This document shows positions 1-7,007 of a stretch of 64,000 nt of DNA, one piece after another. The translations under genes were made by a program, and so were the position numbers. Positions within the stretch are counted from its first letter, which is position 1, and each line of letters begins with the position of its first letter. Where the stretch lies: assembly GCF_000153125.2 (NCBI RefSeq), contig NZ_CM002299.1, positions 4,287,118 through 4,351,117 on the forward strand. Reading direction: 5' to 3'. The stretch is from Congregibacter litoralis KT71. Lineage in GTDB: Bacteria > Pseudomonadota > Gammaproteobacteria > Pseudomonadales > Halieaceae. The notes below the pieces were generated by a model. It had not been told where the DNA came from. It did not search any database and worked only from the letters and a program-made list of their open reading frames with translations.

Positions 1-456
1 GCCGCCCAGGGTTTCAACGCAAACGTAAGGCAATGGGGAAAGGTGCCCGGCGCCCATACCCAGGGCCCAGGCGGGCGGAACGTAAGCCGTCGGTGTGACC
101 AGCCCCACTTCGCCAAACCACTCCCGAGACCGGCACATCAGGTCTGCGATACCGCCCGGGTCCAGGGCGAGATGCTCCGCTACGTTGCGAGATATCAGCG
201 CGGCGTGAATCCGGTGCCAGGGCTTGCGTGGCTGCGTTTCGTGGTGCCATCCATGGGCAATGAGCTCGCAGCCATCACGCTGCCACTGACGCAGGCGCGA
301 AATCTGTCCCGAATCCCAATCCCGTCCCGGCACCACCAGCAGCGCAGGCGGTCTCCGGCCGTGGGCGGCCACGTCTTTTAGGATACTGTCCGTCTGCCTC
401 AGGGTTTCCGGCATGACATCGTGGATCGACAACAGAGCCTGAGGCGCCACCGTCAT
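1..456 (-). CDS. Polysaccharide deacetylase-like protein (DUF2334 type), 3' end cut by window edge
   Basis: The N-terminal 152 codons are open and run off the left edge. The start ATG (454-456) overlaps the stop of the upstream glycosyltransferase as ATGA, so the two are translationally coupled. Near residues 10-13 is a SIHDV motif and near 60-64 an HGWHH motif. In NodB/DUF2334 deacetylases these supply the catalytic or metal-binding Asp and the metal-binding His pair. The likely role is N- or O-deacetylation of a surface or intermediate glycan, in keeping with the glycosyltransferase and sulfotransferase before it. The substrate cannot be told. No signal peptide is seen, which suggests a cytoplasmic enzyme, as is usual for DUF2334 members next to glycosyltransferases. 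Confidence 0.75.
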   Translation of the reverse strand, partial: MTVAPQALLSIHDVMPETLRQTDSILKDVAAHGRRPPALLVVPGRDWDSGQISRLRQWQRDGCELIAHGWHHETQPRKPWHRIHAALISRNVAEHLALDPGGIADLMCRSREWFGEVGLVTPTAYVPPAWALGMGAGHLSPLPYVCVETLGG

Positions 457-1601
457 GGTCGTGCCTGTTTCCGTGATCCCCGTTGCTTACGCAGGAGGCC
501 CAACCAATGTTCCACGGTTTGGCGATTCAAAGTCAGGGCCACGTTTCGGGCATCGGAGGACTTTTCCTGCCATTTTTCCGGCGTCAACTCGAGGAGGGTC
601 TTGAGCTGTCCCGTCACCGCCTCCGGCCGAAGCATGGAAAACAAACCGGGTCGCAAGGTTGGCCAGCTGTGTATTCCCGCGGTAACAGAGACCAGGGCAG
701 GCCTGCCCCGGGCCATGGCTTCCAGGGCGATGGAGCCGAAGGTTTCAAAGGTGGACGGAAGCAGGAGGAGACTCGAGTTGTCGAGGGTATGAACCAGCGT
801 GGCGCGATCCAGCCAACCGGTAAAGCGAATGTTTGCGATGCCCGACGCCTGCGCTTCGAGGGCGCTGCGCAATGGGCCTTCGCCGCAGATGACAAACTCC
901 AGTTGTGGCAGGGACTTTGCCGCCCGGATAATCTGTTCCACGTTTTTCTCCGGCGCCAGGCGTCCGGCAAAACAGACGCGGCGCAACTTTTCGGGAATAC
1001 GCGGTGGTGTCGACTCCAGAAACTCCCGAGACAAGGGTGTGCCAATGACTTCGACATGCTGCGCGCCCAGTCGGCGGACCTGAGGTTCCAGATTCGCGTT
1101 GTTAATGAGCACGGAGCGACTGCGCCGACAGAGAATCCGATTGGCGGTCCCCACCACGAGTTTTACCACCGAGCGAAATACGGGATTCCGCCAGTACATG
1201 CCCGCCAGCTGATCAAAATCCGTGTGAAAAGCACTGATGAGAACAGCACCGTGGCGACGTGCCTCCCAGGCACCGAGAAGCCCGTAGAGTCCGGGAGTCA
1301 CAGCGACGACAACGTGGGGACGGAGGGCGTCGCAGCGTCGACGAATGTGTCGCAGGGGCGGTGCCACAAGACGCTGCCCGGGATCGCCCGGCATGGGAAT
1401 GCTCACCCGTGGCGCTGCAACGCCGGCACCCGGCTGGAAGACTTCTAGCCCTTCCACGCGGGGTGCAAGCTGCGGCAGCAGATCATGATAATAAGCCCCC
1501 GTGCCGTTACGCTCGGGAAAAGCATCGGAAAAAAACGCCACGCGCAGAGGCATGTCCGGAGGTGCCACGGCGTTATCCAGGGGCTGCTGCAGGGCGCTCA
1601 T
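453..1601 (-). CDS. Glycosyltransferase, family 4/1 (GT-B fold)
   Basis: This 382-aa protein has a GT4-type N-terminal Rossmann half starting LRVAFFSDAFPERNGTG and a typical C-terminal half. The C-terminal half shows FAGRLAPEKN near residue 212 and the E-x7-E region FETFGSIALEAMARGRPAL near 285-303, which binds the sugar nucleotide. Relatives are GDP-mannose-dependent alpha-mannosyltransferases and other UDP/GDP-sugar transferases. The donor cannot be assigned from sequence. It overlaps the sulfotransferase upstream by 4 bp and the deacetylase downstream by 4 bp, so the three form one operon, probably making or modifying a sulfated glycolipid or exopolysaccharide. Confidence 0.85.
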   Translation of the reverse strand: MSALQQPLDNAVAPPDMPLRVAFFSDAFPERNGTGAYYHDLLPQLAPRVEGLEVFQPGAGVAAPRVSIPMPGDPGQRLVAPPLRHIRRRCDALRPHVVVAVTPGLYGLLGAWEARRHGAVLISAFHTDFDQLAGMYWRNPVFRSVVKLVVGTANRILCRRSRSVLINNANLEPQVRRLGAQHVEVIGTPLSREFLESTPPRIPEKLRRVCFAGRLAPEKNVEQIIRAAKSLPQLEFVICGEGPLRSALEAQASGIANIRFTGWLDRATLVHTLDNSSLLLLPSTFETFGSIALEAMARGRPALVSVTAGIHSWPTLRPGLFSMLRPEAVTGQLKTLLELTPEKWQEKSSDARNVALTLNRQTVEHWLGLLRKQRGSRKQARP

Positions 1602-2767
1602 CGCTGCAACAGTGCCTGACGGCTCAGGGCGGCGTAGGCTTCCCAGAGTGTGGCGTCCAGGGATTCCCGCTGCAGATCATAGTGACCGGGATCGTGACGA
1701 TGCGGCGGCGCAGAAACCGGGGCCGTCGCGGCCGCTCCAGCGTTTTCCGGCCGCTCCCGTCCCAGACGACTATAGATCCGATCAAGAACCTCATCGCCGT
1801 GTCCGGCCATCCACTCCTGATCAATCACCAGAGCCTGGCGATGAATCGCAAGTCGCGCGAGATCCGTGAACCAGCGCTCGTAGTACTGCCGAAACAGGCG
1901 CGGCAGTTCCTCGCCGTCCGGGTCCGTAGCAAAAAGCGATCGTGCGGGCTGGAGGGAAGAGACCTGGGAGGAGACGGCACGCAGGGGTTCACGAATGCAC
2001 AGGATCATAACGGCGTCGGGAAACCGCTCCCTAAGAGCGTCACCCCAGCTGGCAAAGGCAGCGTTTTTGGACAGCAGCTGCCGTCCACCGTGAGCATAAA
2101 CATGGCGCTGCATAAGCGCGTGGTAATGGTCCATCAACCGGCGCCGCCGTCCCTCAGACATCGTGTTGAACTTACCCAGAGCGGCGAGGGAGGACGATCC
2201 CGGGAAGGCCAGGGAGGCAAAAAAGCAGCCCGCCGCTGGCAGGAGAGCCAGGTAATCCTCTTCTGCGGCGTCGAGACCAACGGCGTGGATCGCCTCCAAC
2301 TCCCGACCACCGCGCTTCACCAGCCAGCGCAGCACCTGCGCAAGGGGTGCGCCCATAAGCTTATCGAGACCGATAAGGCCGCGGATGAGATAGCGCTGAC
2401 ACAGCGAAGGGGCAAAAAGAAGCTCCCAGGTGCGCGTGGTGGTGAATGCACCATCATCCGCCAGAGCTCGGTGCAAAAACGTCGTGCCACTGCGCGGAAC
2501 GCCGAGGACAAATACTGGCCGATGGATGGACTGGCGACGAAAGGCCGGAAAGAAGACATGGTCCAGGGCCAGACACACCCAGTGCAGCAGTTGAACGATC
2601 ATGAAAACAGGGAACAGCAACAGCAGCAGGATGCGCCGCGGTGTCAGGGGCGCAGCTACTCTTTGCCCGCTCCCGAATGCGCCCAGCCACGCCCGGGTAT
2701 AGATCGCCATGGCCTCAAAAAACAGGCGCATCAGAGCGTCACCGGAACCGCGTTTCGCAGGGGCCAT
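1598..2767 (-). CDS. Sulfotransferase family protein (PAPS-dependent)
   Basis: This 389-aa protein has a hydrophobic N-terminal segment (about residues 40-70) that could anchor it to the inner membrane. A 5'-phosphosulfate loop follows, FVLGVPRSGTTFLHRAL, near residues 86-102. A second conserved strand, ILCIREPLRAVSSQVSSL, near 250-267 fits the 3'-phosphate binding region. Both motifs are typical of PAPS-dependent sulfotransferases of the Sulfotransfer_3 type. It would transfer sulfate to a sugar, lipid or protein acceptor; the acceptor is unknown. It is first in the operon with the glycosyltransferase and deacetylase. The start at 2767 has no good ribosome site, and an in-frame ATG 12 codons on is an alternative. 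Confidence 0.85.
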   Translation of the reverse strand: MAPAKRGSGDALMRLFFEAMAIYTRAWLGAFGSGQRVAAPLTPRRILLLLLFPVFMIVQLLHWVCLALDHVFFPAFRRQSIHRPVFVLGVPRSGTTFLHRALADDGAFTTTRTWELLFAPSLCQRYLIRGLIGLDKLMGAPLAQVLRWLVKRGGRELEAIHAVGLDAAEEDYLALLPAAGCFFASLAFPGSSSLAALGKFNTMSEGRRRRLMDHYHALMQRHVYAHGGRQLLSKNAAFASWGDALRERFPDAVMILCIREPLRAVSSQVSSLQPARSLFATDPDGEELPRLFRQYYERWFTDLARLAIHRQALVIDQEWMAGHGDEVLDRIYSRLGRERPENAGAAATAPVSAPPHRHDPGHYDLQRESLDATLWEAYAALSRQALLQR

Positions 2768-2847
2768 TGCCGCCAGGCCCGCTGCATCGCTCGCCTGCAG
2801 AAACTTGCGGGTAAACAGCTGTCAGGACGTAACATGCTCGGATGGTA

Positions 2848-2883
2848 GGTCTAAATTGTGACAGTGCCTTTACGGTTTAGACC
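2848..2883. promoter_or_regulatory. Inverted repeat GGTCTAAA-N20-TTTAGACC
   Basis: Perfect 8-bp arms (2848-2855 and 2876-2883) lie about 80-115 bp upstream of the sulfotransferase start, in the only non-coding gap before that operon. The position fits an operator. No known regulator consensus is recognised. Confidence 0.35.
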
Positions 2884-2908
2884 CGTAGTGTGAACGTTCT
2901 GTGACAGA

Positions 2909-2930
2909 GGCGGGATCGAACCCCCCCGCC
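2909..2930 (-). terminator. Possible weak hairpin after the exported-protein operon
   Basis: GGCGGG and CCCGCC form a 6-bp stem 49-70 bp past the stop of the beta-barrel gene. There is no T-run after it, so intrinsic termination is doubtful. Confidence 0.25.
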
Positions 2931-2978
2931 GACATCGCAATAACGCGGCTCCGCGGGTACCTGGAGGAGATTACCCAG

Positions 2979-5159
2979 TCAGCGTATTTCCTCCATGCTC
3001 CAGAAAGTGTCACTGGTCGCGAGTTGCTGCCCTATGTGCTGAAGTTCAATGCGTACCATGCCGTCCATTCGCCGCGGTATACCGTAGCGGATTACGCCGA
3101 AGTAGCTGTCCCACTCAACGACCCGCTGGAACCGATCGCTGTTCAGATCCGCCGCCAGGCGGGGCCCAAATTCGCCAACAGCAAAGTTGCGCTGAGGTCG
3201 ACCGTACTGCTTTATCAGGTCTTCAAGTATCCGATCGTACAGCTCTGCCGCGGCCCTGGGACTGCCGTCTCGCTCCAGGTCCACAATCAATGCCACGCGA
3301 TCGACAAGCTGAGCGCGATAGCTCACCGCTAAACGCTGGCGCTGATCAACACGGTTCAGCACCGGCAATTCATACACCAGATTCTGGCCGTTCACCGCAG
3401 GTAAGGGCGCGCTGGCATCAACCATGGCCGCCGTGAGCTGGTCCAGCCACTGCCCCGGGGCAAGTTGCTCGAGTAAGGCCGGTGAGGCCACATTTAGTCG
3501 ACTATCCAGCCCACTCGCCGGTGAGAGCCTGACGCCGCCCGCACCGGCCAGGGTCGCTTTCGACTTCTGATCAAAATACCAGGTCCAGTACAGCGACACG
3601 CGGGACGCCAGTGTGTCGATACCTACATCAATATCGCGATTAAAATAGTTAGCCTCAAGCCCGAATTCGTGGCTTTTCCAGCGGAGGTCATAGTGGATGG
3701 CTGCGGTCGCGGTTTCCACATCGGGACCGGCGGTAAACCCGCGATTCTGATCCAGGTGGTCATAGCTGAGTCGCAGCGTATGCGCGCCTCCACTGAGGCT
3801 CAGTGCCAGACGCGGCGTTACTTCCCTCGCCTCGCGTATCCCCCCGTCAATATCGCGATACTGAATGCCTGCAGTCACGGATCCCACGGCATCACCAATC
3901 TGGAAACCGCGGCTCAGGGACAGACCCAACTCCGTAGTTGTAGCGTCCAAGGATGTATCCAGGTCGTTCTTCTGATCGCGGATGGAAAGATCGCCAATGA
4001 GATTAATTTGCTCGCCCAGGGGCGTCGTGAGATTAAAGTCCAGCACATCATCGTTTCGATCAACGTCACCAAACTCATCGGAGCTGGTCTGCCGATAGGC
4101 ACGCAGACGGCCACTCGCCTCTTCCAGGCCGACAAACGCGAGGGACCCACTAAGATCAATACCCAGCACGTCGGTGTCCAGCTGGTTAATGGAATCGAAA
4201 CGATCCTGATAACGCTGGGCGCGACCACGCAGCTTGATCCCGCTAGCAAACTGCCAGCCGACATGGGCTTCGCCAGAGCGCCGATCGTTAACCACGACCG
4301 CAGCATTCGGGCGAAAGTGCTGTCCGTATTGCTCAAAGCGCAGTCGGTAGTCGAGTCGCTGGTAAGCGTTGCCGACTAACTCCGCAAAGTACCCTTGATC
4401 ACTTTGTCCCTGACCGTCCTGCGTCGAAAAATCACCCTCGTGATCACCATCAAAATAAACCACTTCGCCCTCGAGATTCAGATTGTGGTTTCCAAGGTTG
4501 AAGTTGGTATCGGCAGCGATACTGGTGATCCACTGCTGCCTGTCCAGGGCCTGGGGTGTGGCGCCCTTCGCGTCGTTATAGACCACGTTCAGGCTTAGGC
4601 TTCCCAGGGAGCCGTCCTCGACCAACCAGGAAAAACCTGAGCTGTTGTCCACCGCATAATCAAAATCATTCCAGCGATTCTGGTTTGCACCGCTGAAAAA
4701 AAGGAGTGAGTGTTTACGGCCCGATTCGTCAAAGCGCGGCTGAATATCCAGCTGAGCGCCTTTTAGGGAGCGCTGGACCGTGCGGTAACTCAGATAACTG
4801 TAAACATCACCGCCCTCCAGCCGATACGGCGTACCCGCCTCGCCATTTTCATAGAGAAGATTGATTCGCTCGGCCTGCAGCCCCGTATCCGGGAAGCGAT
4901 AATCAGAGTTATTGGCAACGCCGTAGATCTGACCCTTGAATTCCCGGTAGCCGGAAAAGCTGTTCGCAAAGTTCAGGTTGAACTCATTGAAGGACTGAGC
5001 GCCTTCAAAAGCATAGGGGCTGCCGGTCAAGTCGCCATCGGTGTTGTAGTACTCGGATCGCGCGCTGTTGTTGCCGGTGATTAGCCAACCCTGTGCGAGC
5101 GCCGCATTCATACCCAGGCTGAGGACCGCAGCTGCGACCAGTTGTCTGCTCTTAACCAT
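2979..5159 (-). CDS. Outer-membrane beta-barrel protein, last gene of the cyclase operon
   Basis: This 726-aa protein has an Ala-rich signal peptide ending near LAQ. The mature part is made of alternating polar/aromatic strands with asparagine- and aspartate-rich turns throughout (for example GLEANYFNRDIDVGID), a pattern typical of a large outer-membrane barrel. No plug, POTRA or TonB box is evident, and the family is not recognised with certainty. ATG at 5159 is preferred to GTG at 5162, because GGAGGG sits 6 nt before it. The start overlaps the upstream stop as TGATG. As the last gene of a coupled operon of exported proteins with a cyclase-domain protein, it may be an outer-membrane channel or anchor for them; that role is inference. 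Confidence 0.75.
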   Translation of the reverse strand: MVKSRQLVAAAVLSLGMNAALAQGWLITGNNSARSEYYNTDGDLTGSPYAFEGAQSFNEFNLNFANSFSGYREFKGQIYGVANNSDYRFPDTGLQAERINLLYENGEAGTPYRLEGGDVYSYLSYRTVQRSLKGAQLDIQPRFDESGRKHSLLFFSGANQNRWNDFDYAVDNSSGFSWLVEDGSLGSLSLNVVYNDAKGATPQALDRQQWITSIAADTNFNLGNHNLNLEGEVVYFDGDHEGDFSTQDGQGQSDQGYFAELVGNAYQRLDYRLRFEQYGQHFRPNAAVVVNDRRSGEAHVGWQFASGIKLRGRAQRYQDRFDSINQLDTDVLGIDLSGSLAFVGLEEASGRLRAYRQTSSDEFGDVDRNDDVLDFNLTTPLGEQINLIGDLSIRDQKNDLDTSLDATTTELGLSLSRGFQIGDAVGSVTAGIQYRDIDGGIREAREVTPRLALSLSGGAHTLRLSYDHLDQNRGFTAGPDVETATAAIHYDLRWKSHEFGLEANYFNRDIDVGIDTLASRVSLYWTWYFDQKSKATLAGAGGVRLSPASGLDSRLNVASPALLEQLAPGQWLDQLTAAMVDASAPLPAVNGQNLVYELPVLNRVDQRQRLAVSYRAQLVDRVALIVDLERDGSPRAAAELYDRILEDLIKQYGRPQRNFAVGEFGPRLAADLNSDRFQRVVEWDSYFGVIRYGIPRRMDGMVRIELQHIGQQLATSDTFWSMEEIR

Positions 5160-5677
5160 CACGCGCCCTCCCCTTCAATACGTTCCTTGAATTTGAGGAT
5201 GTACTCCGTTGTTCCGGGTTTGGTCTCGAGCACTCCATCGGGGCGGGTGAACTCGAGCTGTGTGCGGACAACCACGGAGACGCGACTTACGCGCAACATC
5301 CCGGCGGGTTCAACCGGATTGGGTTCCTCCCACTGTTGCAGGGTTTGAACGCCCTGGACGGAAAGAATGCGTATCGTGGCGTCACGAGGTACCAGGGTGT
5401 CAATGACGTCCGATAGGCGATCCTTGTCAAAAAAGCTTTTGCTCAGGTAATCCTGCATTTGCGGCGAGCCCCAGGACGCCATGAGCTTTTCCACCGCCTG
5501 ATCCACCAGTTCGCCCGGTACCGGCTTAAACTCCCGCGGCGGCTGCGCGCCTTCGGGCATTACCGCGGCTGCATTGATCGGTTTGATGGACCGGAATTCC
5601 TTGGCCAATGCGCCTGATATTGGTGGCAGCATGCCGCAACAAGCCGTGAGGATAAGTAGTTGCTTTAGCGTCTTCAT
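5159..5677 (-). CDS. Exported protein of unknown function
   Basis: This 172-aa protein begins MKTLKQLLILTACCG. The stretch is either a signal peptide ending near ALA or a lipoprotein signal (LTAC lipobox); the hydrophobic stretch continues past the cysteine, which favours ordinary cleavage. The mature part has no recognised domain. It holds a helical segment with LVDQAVEKLMASWGSPQMQDYL and beta-strand-like C-terminal stretches. The start is placed at the ATG at 5677, with GAGG about 9 nt upstream, because that gives a proper signal peptide; a longer frame upstream does not. It lies 4 nt after the 441-aa gene and overlaps the barrel gene by 1 nt, so it is part of the same five-gene operon. Confidence 0.7.
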   Translation of the reverse strand: MKTLKQLLILTACCGMLPPISGALAKEFRSIKPINAAAVMPEGAQPPREFKPVPGELVDQAVEKLMASWGSPQMQDYLSKSFFDKDRLSDVIDTLVPRDATIRILSVQGVQTLQQWEEPNPVEPAGMLRVSRVSVVVRTQLEFTRPDGVLETKPGTTEYILKFKERIEGEGA

Positions 5678-5681
5678 AGCC

Positions 5682-7007
5682 CTAGACCTCGTCCTGTATG
5701 CGCAGATCCACGGGAACCGAACTACCCCCGGTAGCCCCGGAGGTAGAGGTTTCAATTTCCAGCGTGGTCATGACGTCCGTTGGATTGCCCTTGCTCGGAA
5801 AGTCGCCGAAGAAGTCACAGACGAAATCCAACACAAAGCTACGGCTCTCCCCCGGCGCCAAGGTGCCCGTGACGTTGTTTCCGGAAGGACCACCGTTGAT
5901 GCTCATCCAGGGGGCAACACCGATGATGTCGAAGCTAAGCGCTGTTTCTCCATCGTTGCGCAGCGTCAGCGTGCCAAGGGCCTGGGGACAGGCGTCACCC
6001 CCGACTTCGTGGATTTCGCTGATTGTGCGCGGTCCACTGACAAGCAACAGACCCGGGGCAGGCTCCGGAGGTGGCGGAGGGTCGGGAGTAGGATCCGGGG
6101 CTGGCGCGGGGCCAGGAGCCGGGCTCGGATCTGGAGCCGGATCGGGGGCCGGATCGGGCGCGGGACCCGGGTCCGGGGTCGGTTCAGGCACAGGGGCCGG
6201 ATTTGGGTTCGCCACGGGTGGCGGAGCAGGAGGATCCGCCTGGGCACCCGAAAAGTCGACACTAAGTTCGTCGCGCAAAGCAAAAGCGCTGTGGATGTTT
6301 AGCCCGGTATAGCTATTTGCCTGCTCTGCTTCCCAGTAAACATCTCCGGCGGACTGCCCTTGCAGAAAAGCAAGCTCCCGCGCCGTAGAAACCGGACAGT
6401 AGTACTCCTCGCAGCGCTTGAATCGGCTCAGCGTTACCGCCGCAGCGTTCTGCAGATCCTGAAAACTGGCGGCGAGACTCTTCTGCCGATCCACGAGAGA
6501 CGCCAACTCCGTTGCAAGTTCCCGCAACTTTTTGTCTGCGGAGATCCCATAGTCTTCGACCCCACCAGGTAGAAAAAGGTTTAGACCCACTGCGTCCGCA
6601 TCGCTAAGCCGCAAACTGTCACCGCGCGTTTCCAGCGCAACCGTTAGCTGACGTATTTGCGAAAGGTATTCATCCATCAGCCTCAGTTTGCCAAGACGCT
6701 TATCCTCCAGCTCGCTCAAGCGCAGCGCCAGCTTCTCGCAGGCCCGGCAGGTCGCCGATGGTGTGGGAATCGTTGCAATTCGAGGATCTGTGGCGCTGTT
6801 CATCGGATCGACGCCAAGGAAGGAACCCCAACCCCCATCGCGATCCTGCGGCTCCTCTTCGAGAAAGCTCACAATGTCTTCAGGCGTCAGATCGCGGCTT
6901 GCATCCGAAGCCGCCGGCTCGTTTTCCTGCGCGCCCACCGTCGACGACAGGGCAATCAGCAGCACAGCGCTAAACAGCACCTCCCCAAGCACTCTTTTTA
7001 CCAACAT
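5682..7007 (-). CDS. Exported protein with Pro/Asp/Ala repeat linker and C-terminal beta domain
   Basis: This 441-aa protein has a signal peptide ending near VGAQ. Helical segments follow (about residues 85-210) with a CRACEK CxxC pair and later RCEEYYCPV, so disulfides are likely. A linker of repeated PxPDPxP units spans about residues 255-318. The C-terminal domain (about 320-441) looks like an immunoglobulin-like or choice-of-anchor fold: DACPQALGTLTLRNDGETAL is followed by alternating strands. The start ATG has GGAGG 7 nt upstream and lies 10 bases inside the end of the 1447-aa gene. The linker-plus-beta-domain plan recurs in the 1447-aa and 322-aa neighbours, which suggests that the three act together outside the cytoplasm. 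No enzymatic motif is seen. Confidence 0.7.
   Translation of the reverse strand: MLVKRVLGEVLFSAVLLIALSSTVGAQENEPAASDASRDLTPEDIVSFLEEEPQDRDGGWGSFLGVDPMNSATDPRIATIPTPSATCRACEKLALRLSELEDKRLGKLRLMDEYLSQIRQLTVALETRGDSLRLSDADAVGLNLFLPGGVEDYGISADKKLRELATELASLVDRQKSLAASFQDLQNAAAVTLSRFKRCEEYYCPVSTARELAFLQGQSAGDVYWEAEQANSYTGLNIHSAFALRDELSVDFSGAQADPPAPPPVANPNPAPVPEPTPDPGPAPDPAPDPAPDPSPAPGPAPAPDPTPDPPPPPEPAPGLLLVSGPRTISEIHEVGGDACPQALGTLTLRNDGETALSFDIIGVAPWMSINGGPSGNNVTGTLAPGESRSFVLDFVCDFFGDFPSKGNPTDVMTTLEIETSTSGATGGSSVPVDLRIQDEV

Noticed and set aside
1259..2848. 529-codon open frame on the plus strand opposite the glycosyltransferase and sulfotransferase genes
   Set aside because: No family resemblance. 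It lies antisense to two genes with clear motifs and is a by-product of high G+C third positions.
5698..6312. Gly/Ser-rich open frame on the plus strand opposite the 441-aa protein gene
   Set aside because: It is the reverse of the Pro/Asp/Ala linker DNA. The minus frame has signal peptide, RBS and operon position.
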